From NCBI RefSeq assembly GCF_000813425.1, contig NZ_JWIB01000010.1:236001-300000 (forward strand): DNA of 64,000 bases, given 5' to 3'. This DNA is from Sporosarcina sp. ZBG7A (GTDB taxonomy: Bacteria; Bacillota; Bacilli; Bacillales_A; Planococcaceae). This document shows, one piece after another, positions 1-8,598 of the stretch. The notes below the pieces were generated by a model that saw nothing but the letters and a program-made list of their open reading frames with translations, was not told where the DNA came from and ran no database searches. Each line of letters starts with the position of its first letter. Within the stretch, counting starts at the first letter, position 1. The position numbers were made by a program, and so were the translations under genes.

Positions 1-1000
1 CCATGCCTGGCCCTAGTTTCAATGCATTTGCACGTTCTACCAATCCATTTACTACTTCTTCATGAAGGGAGCGATGGACGAAGACGCGCGTACAGGCGCT
101 ACAGTTTTGTCCGTGGTTATACATCGTTCCATTGAATGCACCTTCAATTGCTTCCTCAAGGTTGGCATCTTCCAAAATGATACTTGGTGACTTCCCACCA
201 AGTTCAAGTGTGACACCTTTAAGCTGATCCGAAGCTTTTTGCATAATCCCTTTTCCGACAGCTGTTGAACCAGTAAACGCAACTTTATCTACATCTTTAT
301 GAGTGACAATGGCATCTCCTGCTACTCTTCCTGCTCCCGGTACAACATTGACGACTCCGTCAGGGAATCCAGCATCTTTAAATAATTTTGCCACATAAAG
401 AAGAGTTAGTGGTGTTTCACTCGCAGGCTTAATAACAACAGTACAGCCTACCGCAAGTGCGGAGCCTAACTTCCACGCAGCCATTGCTAGCGGGAAATTC
501 CAAGGAATAATTTGGCCGACTACGCCGACAGCTTCGTGGACAGTGTAATTCAAATAATCATTGGAAACTGGGATTGTTTGCCCTACCATTTTTGTCGCCC
601 AGCCCGAGTAATACCTGAAATGCTGAACTGTACCATCTACATCGTCTGACAGCGCAACTTCATAGGGCTTACCGTTATCTAACGCTTCAAGTTGTGCAAG
701 CTCTTCACGATTTTCTTCCAGGAGATTTGCAAACTTATAGATGAGGTGAGAACGCTCAGCAGTATCCATCTTCGTCCATTCGCCTTCATCAAACGCTTTT
801 CTGGCAGCAGCTACCGCAACATCGATATCTTCTGTTTGCGCTTCACTTACTTGCGCAATTACTTCTTCCGTCGCCGGATTAATAACGTTGAATGTCTTTC
901 CGCTAATAGCAGGTTGGTAATCCCCGTCAATATAAAGTCCTTTAACCCCTTGCAAGAATTCTTCAACTTTCGGTTTCAGTTTATAGTCAGTTACTTTCAT
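1..1000 (-). CDS. Aldehyde dehydrogenase, probable 2-oxoglutarate semialdehyde dehydrogenase (3' end outside window)
   Basis: NAD(P)-dependent aldehyde dehydrogenase superfamily. About 333 residues are visible from the ATG at 1000; the C-terminus runs off the left edge. The translation shows the cofactor-site motif IIPWNFPL, the FTGST loop, ELGGKSP and the catalytic cysteine in GQNCSACTR. The start follows a GGGAGG site, 20 bases after the stop of the DapA-family gene. In hydroxyproline pathways the DapA-like deaminase makes 2-oxoglutarate semialdehyde, which an enzyme of this family oxidises to 2-oxoglutarate. I infer that role from position as the last visible gene of the leftward operon. 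Another aldehyde substrate, such as pyrroline-5-carboxylate semialdehyde, cannot be excluded from sequence. The family call is secure and the substrate is inferred. Confidence 0.85.
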   Translation of the reverse strand, partial: MKVTDYKLKPKVEEFLQGVKGLYIDGDYQPAISGKTFNVINPATEEVIAQVSEAQTEDIDVAVAAARKAFDEGEWTKMDTAERSHLIYKFANLLEENREELAQLEALDNGKPYEVALSDDVDGTVQHFRYYSGWATKMVGQTIPVSNDYLNYTVHEAVGVVGQIIPWNFPLAMAAWKLGSALAVGCTVVIKPASETPLTLLYVAKLFKDAGFPDGVVNVVPGAGRVAGDAIVTHKDVDKVAFTGSTAVGKGIMQKASDQLKGVTLELGGKSPSIILEDANLEEAIEGAFNGTMYNHGQNCSACTRVFVHRSLHEEVVNGLVERANALKLGPGM

Positions 1001-1020
1001 TCCTCAATCGCCTCCCTCTC

Positions 1021-1914
1021 TCAGTTAGTAACGATTTCCAAGCTTTGTAGAAGTTCTTTTAACGTTGCTTCTTCCTCATCATTAAGTGGAAGTCTTGGTC
1101 TACGGCATGGTCCACCTGCTAAGCCTTGGAGATCCATTGCTCTTTTTACAATTTGAACGTACTTCCCTGATCCTTCAAGGAATGCACAAAGCGGTAGAAG
1201 CCGCTCGTAAAGTGCCCATGCTTCATCCATTTCATTGTTTTGGACATGATTATACATATCCGTCACAAGGCGTGGTGCAATGTTTCCTGATACACAAATC
1301 CATCCCGTTGCCCCGACAAGAAATGATTCGATTGCAAGATCTTCAGAACCACAGAATACTTTAATGAATCCTTCGCCTTGACGTGCGATATCACGCGCTT
1401 TACCGATACCCCCACTAGACTCTTTAACGTGTGTAATGTTCTTCACATCGCGACCAACTTTCAGGATTGTTTCCGTGCTAATGTCGACCCCCGATGTGAA
1501 TGGGTTATTATAAATCATTACCGGGAATTCAACGGATTCTGCCACTGCCTTGAAGTGTTCATAGATCTCGTTCTCTTTCGGGTGTGCGTAATATGAGTTG
1601 ATGAGCAATGATGCATCCGCACCAGCCTTTTCAGCCTGTTTTGTAAATTCAATCGCATCTGCCGTCGTTTCAGCTGCCGTACCCACAATGAGTGGAATCC
1701 TTCCGTTGACTTGTGCAACGGCTACTTCAACCGCTTTATAGCGTTCTTCTCTCGTCAAACTGACAAATTCACCTGTACTTCCGTTAATTGCCAGACCTGC
1801 TACACCTGAATCAATGAAGTGTTCAATGTTATTTTTAAACCCTTCCCAATCGATTTCCTGTTCATTAACCATCGGTGTAATAAGTACTGGGAATACCCCT
1901 TCAAGTTTTACCAT
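1021..1914 (-). CDS. DapA-family lyase/deaminase, probable pyrroline-4-hydroxy-2-carboxylate deaminase
   Basis: A 297-residue protein of the dihydrodipicolinate synthase/N-acetylneuraminate lyase family, class I aldolase fold. Visible are GSTGEF (45-50), the conserved tyrosine in IYNNP (Tyr135) and the Schiff-base lysine in HVKESSGG (Lys164). Family members in hydroxyproline clusters deaminate and dehydrate 1-pyrroline-4-hydroxy-2-carboxylate to 2-oxoglutarate semialdehyde. The neighbours here (epimerase, dehydrogenase, aldehyde dehydrogenase) argue for that role rather than lysine biosynthesis. The start has TAGGAGGA six bases upstream. It lies between the transporter and aldehyde dehydrogenase genes on the same strand and is probably co-transcribed with them. 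The C-terminal stretch GGPCRRPRLPL is typical of the catabolic branch. Function is inferred mainly from context. Confidence 0.83.
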   Translation of the reverse strand: MVKLEGVFPVLITPMVNEQEIDWEGFKNNIEHFIDSGVAGLAINGSTGEFVSLTREERYKAVEVAVAQVNGRIPLIVGTAAETTADAIEFTKQAEKAGADASLLINSYYAHPKENEIYEHFKAVAESVEFPVMIYNNPFTSGVDISTETILKVGRDVKNITHVKESSGGIGKARDIARQGEGFIKVFCGSEDLAIESFLVGATGWICVSGNIAPRLVTDMYNHVQNNEMDEAWALYERLLPLCAFLEGSGKYVQIVKRAMDLQGLAGGPCRRPRLPLNDEEEATLKELLQSLEIVTN

Positions 1915-1949
1915 ATAAATTCCTCCTAAGTTTTGTTTTTCTATTTCGA

Positions 1950-3404
1950 TTAACTTCCAACAGGCGTTGCTGGTTCCTTCGTTCTGTTTGACTCTTCTAG
2001 TTCAACAATTTCCTCTGATACATTTGTATTTGAATCCGTATACCAGATGAATTTGTTCGTAAATCCGTAAATTACTGAAATAAGTAGCACTAATAAGTTG
2101 AACCATAGGAATGGTAGATAACTAATTGTCGAGACTCCGAGGGCCGTAGCCATGAATACTCCACCATCCGACCATGGAACCATCGGAGTTGTTATCGTCC
2201 CTCCTGCCTCTGTATTTCTTGAAAGAACTCGACGATCGATATGTTGACGATCATAGTTATCTCCTGTGATTTTACTAGCAGTGATAATTGAGACGTATGC
2301 TCCCCCAAATAGATTTCCTAAAAAACCCGCCAGAAGCGTAGATACCGTAGTTTTCCCAGGATTGTTTGCCCACTTAGATAAGTAGTTTCCAATCGCTCGT
2401 AAAACACCAATTCTCTCCATCAAACCTCCGACACCAAGTGCAAAGATAATTAAAGCGATGACATCCAGCATGAATACAATTCCACCGCGGTTCAACAAAT
2501 TGTCGATGAATGCAACGCCTGATTCAATTGAGTTTCCAGCGTACATAATGTTGAATGCTTGTAAAAACGTTGCTCCCTGGAATAGGTAAGCCCAAATTGT
2601 TCCTAAAAACGCACCAAATAAAATAACTGGGATGGAAGGCATTTTGAAAGCCAGTAAACCAATAACAACAATTGCTGGAATCAACATATACCAGCTAATA
2701 CTGAAGTACTCATTTAAAGATGCCATCGTTGAAGTTGCAGCACTCAAATCGCCGTTTCCATTGAAGAAGAAACCCGTTACCAAAAATAACACTGCCGCAA
2801 TCACCCACGCAGGGAGACTAACCGTAAGCATTGATTTGATGTGATCTATCAAGTCCACTTTCGATAGTGAAGCTGTCATTACTGTTGTATCTGATAATGG
2901 TGATAGCTTATCTCCTACGTAACACCCTGAAATAACAGCCCCCGCAACAAGCTGTAATGGAAAACCAAAACTAGCGCCAATCGCCATCATCGCGATACCT
3001 GCTGTTCCTGCTGAGCCAAATGAAGTTCCTGTAGCAATAGAAGTTACCGTACAGATGATGAATGCTGCCATTAAGAAGATATTCGGATCGATAATCGCAA
3101 GACCATAGTAAATAATGGACGGTACAACTCCCCCTGCGATCCAAGTTCCAATTAATGCGCCAACTGATAGTAAAACGAGAACAGCTTCTAGTCCGTCACT
3201 AATTCCGTTCAAAAGACCTTTTTGCATCTCCCTATAGTTATAGCCGATTTTCAAGCCAACCATAATGATCAAGAACCACGTTGTCAACAGCGCCAAGTGA
3301 ATTGAGATATCAAACTTGATAATGAACAAAATCATGATCAAACCAAAACCGATTAATACAAACAGTGTCTCACCTAAACTGGGTAATCTTTTTTCAGTTT
3401 GCAT
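1950..3404 (-). CDS. NhaC-family Na+/H+ antiporter-like transporter
   Basis: An integral membrane protein of about 484 residues with roughly eleven to twelve hydrophobic segments. It resembles NhaC/Na+-coupled antiporters: conserved-looking stretches such as GSAGTAGIAMMAIG, VISGCYVGDKLSPLSDTTV and TTPMVPWSDGG match that family's signature regions. Within a hydroxyproline operon it more likely imports or exchanges the amino-acid substrate than serves pH homeostasis, but that is inference. I chose the ATG at 3404 because a GAGGGGGGA site lies 5-6 bases upstream; an in-frame ATG at 3446 has only a weak site. It lies between the degenerate racemase-like gene and the DapA-like gene. The substrate is unknown. 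Confidence 0.8.
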   Translation of the reverse strand: MQTEKRLPSLGETLFVLIGFGLIMILFIIKFDISIHLALLTTWFLIIMVGLKIGYNYREMQKGLLNGISDGLEAVLVLLSVGALIGTWIAGGVVPSIIYYGLAIIDPNIFLMAAFIICTVTSIATGTSFGSAGTAGIAMMAIGASFGFPLQLVAGAVISGCYVGDKLSPLSDTTVMTASLSKVDLIDHIKSMLTVSLPAWVIAAVLFLVTGFFFNGNGDLSAATSTMASLNEYFSISWYMLIPAIVVIGLLAFKMPSIPVILFGAFLGTIWAYLFQGATFLQAFNIMYAGNSIESGVAFIDNLLNRGGIVFMLDVIALIIFALGVGGLMERIGVLRAIGNYLSKWANNPGKTTVSTLLAGFLGNLFGGAYVSIITASKITGDNYDRQHIDRRVLSRNTEAGGTITTPMVPWSDGGVFMATALGVSTISYLPFLWFNLLVLLISVIYGFTNKFIWYTDSNTNVSEEIVELEESNRTKEPATPVGS

Positions 3405-3485
3405 ACCGTCCCCCCTCACTAATTTCCCGTGACCATTCCCCTTCATTCCTATGCAACTATTCTAGTTCAGGCTACGCCTCCCTTT

Positions 3486-4406
3486 CTACGCCAATAAAAA
3501 CCCCTCCTTTAATGGATCATCTTGGTCAAAGATGAACTCATGACTGCCGGTGATAAATGCTTCTGTTTCAAGTGAGAATCGATGTTCATCACCCGCTATT
3601 CTTTTCGCGGTAAGTGAACTACCGAAGATACTATGATTTTCAATTTCAGATTCGCTAATTTCTTTTTGTCCTAATGCTGTCAGAATGGCAAACGTGCTAT
3701 CGACTCCAGGAGAACGTAAGATATAGCCATCTTTTTCAAAAGTTACAGAGCGAATTTTTCCCGGTGAAAATGGAACTGATTCGACAACGACTATCCCCGA
3801 ATAATTGATGTTTTCGTTCTTCAATTCCGTCGTACGTTCCAATCCCCATCGATTCAATTTCGCCAATTGTTCTAATTCAATGCCGGGAATTGAATCGGGT
3901 AGTGTGTAAAGGAAGTAGTTACGGTCATTGTCAATGCGCACTACCGTGTAGTCCAGATTGGTTTCAATTTCGGAACACCATTCACTTTCAATTGAAACAG
4001 ACGTTACTTCTTGGTTTTCTACAAGCGCTTTCACAGTATAGATGCCGTTCACTGTCTCTACTTTATAAAGATCATCTGCAGAATGATTCAAATTCCCGGT
4101 TTCAATCAATGCCGTTACCGTCGCAAGTAACCCTTCATATTTGAAGTTACTCACATCTTGATGATTGAAGAATAATAACGAGAAATCAGCAACTCGAGAC
4201 GGAGTAACTACACATCCATGCATGCCTCGATGTCCGCGTGGCTCGTTCAGCAATAGATTCTTTTCATTTGAAAAGTTGTTTTTCAACTCGTCATGTTTAG
4301 TTTGTATGTCATCTCCGCTCAGCCTAATCGGTGATTGGATCACGATTCTGAATGCTTCACCCGCCGCATGAGTATCAATCGTGTTGTACATCTTTTCGTA
4401 ATTCAT
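3486..4406 (-). CDS. Proline racemase-family protein lacking catalytic residues (probable pseudoenzyme)
   Basis: A 306-residue protein with the proline racemase/hydroxyproline epimerase fold signature at its N-terminus (IDTHAAGEAFR, LLNEPRGHRGMHG). It matches the neighbouring enzyme closely in layout. Where active members have M-C-G-H followed by a helix, this protein reads NFKYEGLLATVTAL, so both Cys and His are replaced (around residues 89-91). Where active members have [11 protein letters not shown] it reads LRSPGVDSTFA (230-240), losing the second catalytic Cys and the preceding Asp. It is about 40 residues shorter than its partner. The frame is intact and has a good ribosome site (GAAGGTG). 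It starts one base after the stop of the intact epimerase gene, so the two are surely co-transcribed. It may be a regulatory or structural partner, or an enzyme with different chemistry. Confidence 0.8.
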   Translation of the reverse strand: MNYEKMYNTIDTHAAGEAFRIVIQSPIRLSGDDIQTKHDELKNNFSNEKNLLLNEPRGHRGMHGCVVTPSRVADFSLLFFNHQDVSNFKYEGLLATVTALIETGNLNHSADDLYKVETVNGIYTVKALVENQEVTSVSIESEWCSEIETNLDYTVVRIDNDRNYFLYTLPDSIPGIELEQLAKLNRWGLERTTELKNENINYSGIVVVESVPFSPGKIRSVTFEKDGYILRSPGVDSTFAILTALGQKEISESEIENHSIFGSSLTAKRIAGDEHRFSLETEAFITGSHEFIFDQDDPLKEGFLLA

Positions 4407-5447
4407 TTAGACACCTTCTTTCACGGACTCATGTTCCATAGGTGGTATAAGCAAATAACCTTCTCTTAGCGGATCTTTTTCATTGTAGAAAAAGCGATGA
4501 TTTCCCATCAACCAAGCGGAACCTGTCACTTCTGTAATGACTGCATCCAGCTCTTTCACGTTAGTTTCTTCTAATACTCTCGCTTTAAATAACGTGCCGA
4601 CGATACTTTCGTGAACGAAAAGTTCATCCATTCCAATTTCTTTGTTCTTATACAACGTCGCCAGTTTCGCAGATGTCCCTGTTCCACACGGAGAACGGTC
4701 AATCCCGCCAGGCGGAACGATTACTGTATTTTTCACATCAGCCTCGGGATGAACCGGATCTGTGTAAAATTCGATATGCGTCAACCCTGATATGAATGGA
4801 AACTCAGGATGGATTACTTCCTCAGTAGCATTGATGGCATTACGAATGTCGATGGCTTGATTGATAATCGTTGTTGCATTGTTCTCGACCAATGGCATCC
4901 CCAGTTTCCGCGCATCGATAATGCCATAAAAGTTACCACCATAAGCAATATCACATTCCACATGGCCGATACCTTCAACGTCAATTTCGATGGATTTCAA
5001 TAAAAAAGCAGGCACATTATTAAATGTCACTTCCTCGGCTTTCCCGTTGCTGACTTTGATTTTAACTGCGATAAGTCCTGCAGGTGTATCTATTTTGAGT
5101 TCCGTGAAGGGCTCACAGACTTCGATTAATCCAGCTTCAACCAGTGCCGTACAGAAACCAATTGTATCGTGGCCACACATTGGCAAATAACCGCCCGTTT
5201 CAATATAAATAACACCAACGTCAGCATCCGGATGGCAAGGTTCTGTCCATAATGCACCAGACATCACGTCATGCCCCCGTGGTTCATTCATTAGAAATTT
5301 TCTTATCCAGTCATAGTTCTCTTCCATAAACAGCATCTTTTCAGACATCGTTTCGCCAACCAAGGGAGGCAGTCCGCTAATCAGTGTTCTAGTCGGATTT
5401 CCTCCCGTATGTGTATCGATTGTTGTAAACAGTCTCTGGTAATTCAT
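4407..5447 (-). CDS. Proline racemase family enzyme, probable 4-hydroxyproline 2-epimerase
   Basis: A 346-residue cofactor-independent epimerase. Both catalytic cysteines are present: Cys91 in PMCGHDTIG and Cys254 in [11 protein letters not shown], the Cys/Cys arrangement of proline racemases and 4-hydroxyproline epimerases. 3-hydroxyproline dehydratases usually have Thr at the second site. It would convert trans-4-hydroxy-L-proline to cis-4-hydroxy-D-proline, the substrate of the D-hydroxyproline dehydrogenase encoded by the adjacent genes. Its ATG overlaps the stop of the FAD-subunit gene by one base (TAATG), with AAGGGTGA upstream. It is the second gene of the sigma-54-type leftward operon. 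The family is certain. The choice of hydroxyproline over proline rests on the pathway context. Confidence 0.87.
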   Translation of the reverse strand: MNYQRLFTTIDTHTGGNPTRTLISGLPPLVGETMSEKMLFMEENYDWIRKFLMNEPRGHDVMSGALWTEPCHPDADVGVIYIETGGYLPMCGHDTIGFCTALVEAGLIEVCEPFTELKIDTPAGLIAVKIKVSNGKAEEVTFNNVPAFLLKSIEIDVEGIGHVECDIAYGGNFYGIIDARKLGMPLVENNATTIINQAIDIRNAINATEEVIHPEFPFISGLTHIEFYTDPVHPEADVKNTVIVPPGGIDRSPCGTGTSAKLATLYKNKEIGMDELFVHESIVGTLFKARVLEETNVKELDAVITEVTGSAWLMGNHRFFYNEKDPLREGYLLIPPMEHESVKEGV

Positions 5448-6628
5448 TAGGTTGTCACCCTTTCTTTAAAACGGCTCAGCTGTAGCGGCTCAATTGGAAT
5501 GCACGTTTCTTTGTCATTCAACATTTCTTCAATCAGCTTACCTGTCACAGCTGCAAGACTAATTCCATCACCTTCATGGCCTGCAGCTATGAAATATCCT
5601 GGAATGTGCTCCACTCGTGAAATAATCGGCAAATGATCTTCTGTCCATGGACGCAATCCTGCATACGTTCGGATGACGGTCATATCCGCGATTTTCGGAT
5701 AAAACCGGATGGCACGCTTCGCAATGAGTTTCGTCACTTCATGATTCACTTTCGTATCAAATCCACCGAATTCTCGACTACTTCCAATTAGGAAGTTTTG
5801 GCTTTCAGTGGGCTCAAAAACGAGCGCAACACCGTATTTTTCCATGTCGGCGTCAACGATTCTCTCACCACCAAATTTCGAAATCAGATATCCAAACTCC
5901 ATCACTTTTCTCAAGCCCACAGGCTGTTGGCGTGAAGCGACTATCAATTGACCTTTTCTTGGAAGGATTGGAATGTCGAGTCCCACCATCGCGCCAAGTC
6001 TAGGAGCCCATACCCCACCGGCGTTGACGACTTTTTTGGCAGTATAGGTACCATTATTGGTTTCAATTACAAATTGTCCTGTTTCATTTTTCGATACGTT
6101 TTTCACTTCTGTATTCGTATGTATTTTTGCGCCTTGTTTTTCAGCACTATGAAACATGGAATACGTCATCATGTATGGATTAACAGTAGAATCTGTTTTA
6201 CACTCCAAACCACCATACAAATCATCCGCAAAGTACTTGGACTCATTACGCAAGTCCTCGCGGTTCAGCATCTTGAATTCCAGTCCCGCTACTTGCTGTT
6301 TGGTAACCCACTGATTCGCTGCTTCCATTTCAGCATCATTTTCACACACTAAAATACTTCCTGGGTTGCGGTATTCAAATGAAACTTCAAGTTCTTTATC
6401 CAACTCATGGACAAGCATCTGACTTTTCAAAGACATTTGACTATCAAAACCAGGATCTTTATCGATCGCAAGGATATTCCCATCACATCTAGAAGAGGTT
6501 CCGCTTGCTAACTCTTTCTTTTCAAGGACAGTAATATCAAGACCCGCTTTCGAACCATAATAGGCAATTGAAGCCCCCATGATCCCACCGCCAATGACGA
6601 CGACATCTCGATGTATCATTTTCACCAC
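5447..6628 (-). CDS. FAD-dependent D-amino-acid dehydrogenase/oxidase, probable catalytic subunit of D-hydroxyproline dehydrogenase
   Basis: A 393-residue protein of the DAO (glycine oxidase/sarcosine oxidase beta) family. A dinucleotide-binding motif VVVIGGGIMGASIAYY lies at residues 9-24, with an acidic end of strand 2 in TVLEKKELASGTSSR. A C-terminal segment AAGHEGDGISLAAVTG is typical of the family. With the two [2Fe-2S] proteins and FAD/NAD oxidoreductase encoded at 8.6-10.4 kb, it resembles the hetero-oligomeric D-hydroxyproline dehydrogenases of pseudomonads and HcnABC-type enzymes. It is first in the leftward operon; tandem GTG codons at 6628 and 6625 follow AGGGGGAG, and I use the first. 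A -24/-12 promoter lies about 36 bases upstream. The substrate is inferred from the operon. Confidence 0.83.
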   Translation of the reverse strand: MVKMIHRDVVVIGGGIMGASIAYYGSKAGLDITVLEKKELASGTSSRCDGNILAIDKDPGFDSQMSLKSQMLVHELDKELEVSFEYRNPGSILVCENDAEMEAANQWVTKQQVAGLEFKMLNREDLRNESKYFADDLYGGLECKTDSTVNPYMMTYSMFHSAEKQGAKIHTNTEVKNVSKNETGQFVIETNNGTYTAKKVVNAGGVWAPRLGAMVGLDIPILPRKGQLIVASRQQPVGLRKVMEFGYLISKFGGERIVDADMEKYGVALVFEPTESQNFLIGSSREFGGFDTKVNHEVTKLIAKRAIRFYPKIADMTVIRTYAGLRPWTEDHLPIISRVEHIPGYFIAAGHEGDGISLAAVTGKLIEEMLNDKETCIPIEPLQLSRFKERVTT

Positions 6629-6663
6629 AATACTCCCCCTCTCGCTCGCTTGTTAATATCTAC

Positions 6664-6679
6664 TGCAATTAGCATGCCA
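6664..6679 (-). promoter_or_regulatory. Sigma-54 (-24/-12) promoter of the leftward hydroxyproline operon
   Basis: Read on the minus strand, the site is TGGCATGCTAATTGCA. This fits the sigma-54 consensus (TGGCAYR-N4-TTGCW) with exact spacing between the GG and GC elements. Transcription would start near 6653, leaving a short leader that contains the ribosome site of the FAD-subunit gene at 6628. The divergent sigma-54 activator gene begins about 110 bases to the right. Confidence 0.85.
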
Positions 6680-6731
6680 AAATTGAAAAATCTATCAAAT
6701 CATCCGTCTCTATTGAAAATTCTAATAACTA

Positions 6732-6749
6732 GTGTAAAATTATTTATAC
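6732..6749. promoter_or_regulatory. Candidate activator-binding inverted repeat
   Basis: GTGTAAA and TTTATAC (one mismatch from a perfect repeat) flank a four-base spacer, about 55 bases upstream of the -24 element of the leftward operon. Position and symmetry suit an upstream activator site for the divergent sigma-54 regulator, but the DNA here is AT-rich and chance is possible. Confidence 0.3.
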
Positions 6750-6785
6750 GTTTAAAATATTTTGACAGTTGAGGTGTTTAATCCA

Positions 6786-8522
6786 ATGATGTTTTCACAA
6801 AAACTACTCAGCAAAATAGTAGATACTGAATTCACGATTGTTGAATCAGTAAATAACAACGATTCATTAGCGCATCAAATCGCCAAAGAAATGCCGAAGA
6901 AAGTATTCCTGATAACCGCTGACGGTCCGCAATGTGTCGAAATCGTTGAATCTTCAAACGAAGTTTTCTTTACCCCATCCAGAATCCTATCGGTGAACAG
7001 CACAATTGAAGAAGCCTTCAATGATCTCAGGATTGCCGATATAGCGCTCATCTCAAATGATTCCAATGAGTACGTAGGATTTTTGACGCATGAAATGTTT
7101 TCAAAACACTTACTTATCGAATACAAACGGGCACAAGCCTATTTGAAAACTATATTGGAAACCATTGATGAATCCTGCACAGTAATAGACCAAGATGCTA
7201 ATGTACTGTACTGGACAAAAGGCGCTGAAAAAATATTTTCTGTAAAAGAAAAGGATATTATCGGTCAACCCATAACCAACTTTTTCAGCGCTGAAAGGTT
7301 GGAAATTTTAAAGTCCTTAAACGATGGAACTTCCCTTTACCATAGCCAGCATCACGCTCGCAAAGATCTTGTCGTTATGATCAATTCCAAACCAGTTTAT
7401 TTAAATGAGGAAATCATCGGTGCAGTCGTTTCTGAAACAGATATCACGAGTCAAATTCTATTAAATAATGAGTTATACAATACATCTGAAAAACTATTCA
7501 CCCTAGAGGAAGAAGTTAGAAAGACATCGCCATCCGTCAATCCCTTTTCCTATATAAAGGGAAACAGTCCGGCCATTAAACAGACTTTGGATATTGCTAG
7601 AAAGGCTGCCACTTCAGATGCAGCCGTTCTAATTTATGGGGAAAGCGGTGTTGGGAAAGAACTGTTTGCAAAAGCAATCCACAACTTAAGAGAGCCTGAA
7701 AACTCCCCATTTGTCGCCATTAATTGCGGAGCTATCCCTAGTGGATTGTTCGAAAGTGAAATCTTCGGTTATGAAAAAGGGGCTTTTTCAGGCGCCAATC
7801 AAAAAGGGAAAAAAGGGAAAGTGGAACTTGCGAAGAACGGAACCTTGTTTCTAGATGAAATCGGGGAAATGCCACTGGAGATGCAAGTGAAAATCCTCAG
7901 GCTCCTGCAAGAAAAAAAGTTTTACACAGTCGGTGGCACGAAGGAGATTGAAGTGGATTTCCGTGTCGTTGCGGCAACCAATCGTGATTTGAAGGAACTG
8001 ATTAATGAAGGGAAATTCAGAGAAGATCTCTATTACCGGTTGAATGTCGTGAACTTCAAAGTTCCTCCTCTACGGGAGCGTCCTGAAGATATTATTGAGC
8101 TTACGCACTACTTCCTGTACGAATTATCCGTGAAGTATAACCGTCCGATCCATGGGATTTCACAATCCGTTATGCAGGCATTGCTTCAACATGCATGGCC
8201 TGGAAATATCCGTGAACTGAAGAATGCCATTGAGCGACTCGTTGCGTTTTCCGAGAATGGTGAAATTCGGATTGAGGATCTTCCGAACGAAATGGAAAGA
8301 ATTCCACAGTCCACTGCAGATGAACAGGATGTCCTCCCCTCAAATCAGCCGAGTCCTAATGAAAATCTGTCTTTACAAGAGCAATTACAAATCTACGAGA
8401 AAGATATTATCTTAAAGGAACTAAGTAAAGTCGATGGAAACAAACTTCTTTGTGCGAAAAACTTAGAAATCACTAGAGCCACTCTCTATAATCGGATGAA
8501 CAAATTAGGTATCCAATTATAG
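6786..8522 (+). CDS. Sigma-54-dependent transcriptional activator (CBS-like, PAS, AAA+, Fis HTH)
   Basis: About 578 residues. An N-terminal region of roughly 120 residues looks CBS-like, followed by a PAS domain (ETIDESCTVIDQDANVLYW). The AAA+ ATPase has Walker A GESGVGKELF and Walker B GTLFLDEIGEMP, and a C-terminal Fis-type helix-turn-helix covers LCAKNLEITRATLYNRM. The sigma-54 contact loop reads GAFSGA instead of GAFTGA. It is predicted to open sigma-54 promoters at 6664 and 8534 in response to a ligand, probably hydroxyproline or an intermediate. I chose ATG 6786 because GAGGTG lies nine bases upstream. The frame also contains a TTG at 6762 without a ribosome site. It is transcribed divergently from the catabolic operon and followed by the second sigma-54 promoter. 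Confidence 0.87.
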   Translation: MMFSQKLLSKIVDTEFTIVESVNNNDSLAHQIAKEMPKKVFLITADGPQCVEIVESSNEVFFTPSRILSVNSTIEEAFNDLRIADIALISNDSNEYVGFLTHEMFSKHLLIEYKRAQAYLKTILETIDESCTVIDQDANVLYWTKGAEKIFSVKEKDIIGQPITNFFSAERLEILKSLNDGTSLYHSQHHARKDLVVMINSKPVYLNEEIIGAVVSETDITSQILLNNELYNTSEKLFTLEEEVRKTSPSVNPFSYIKGNSPAIKQTLDIARKAATSDAAVLIYGESGVGKELFAKAIHNLREPENSPFVAINCGAIPSGLFESEIFGYEKGAFSGANQKGKKGKVELAKNGTLFLDEIGEMPLEMQVKILRLLQEKKFYTVGGTKEIEVDFRVVAATNRDLKELINEGKFREDLYYRLNVVNFKVPPLRERPEDIIELTHYFLYELSVKYNRPIHGISQSVMQALLQHAWPGNIRELKNAIERLVAFSENGEIRIEDLPNEMERIPQSTADEQDVLPSNQPSPNENLSLQEQLQIYEKDIILKELSKVDGNKLLCAKNLEITRATLYNRMNKLGIQL

Positions 8523-8533
8523 AATCCAAAACT

Positions 8534-8549
8534 TGGCTACATTCTTGCA
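8534..8549 (+). promoter_or_regulatory. Sigma-54 (-24/-12) promoter of the dehydrogenase accessory operon
   Basis: TGGCTACATTCTTGCA lies just 12 bases after the activator's stop codon. It keeps the invariant GG and GC elements at the correct spacing; only the TAC part departs from consensus. The predicted start is near 8560, about 40 bases before the first gene. The accessory subunit genes can thus be switched on together with the leftward operon. Confidence 0.75.
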
Positions 8550-8598
8550 TATATTTTAAGTATGCGTATACACAAAGTATAAGAATGAGGTGAGGGAC

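Noticed and set aside
1950..3404. Housekeeping Na+/H+ antiporter for pH homeostasis
   Set aside because: The family match is to NhaC-type carriers, but the gene lies inside a catabolic operon, so a substrate-transport role is more likely; I kept a neutral name.
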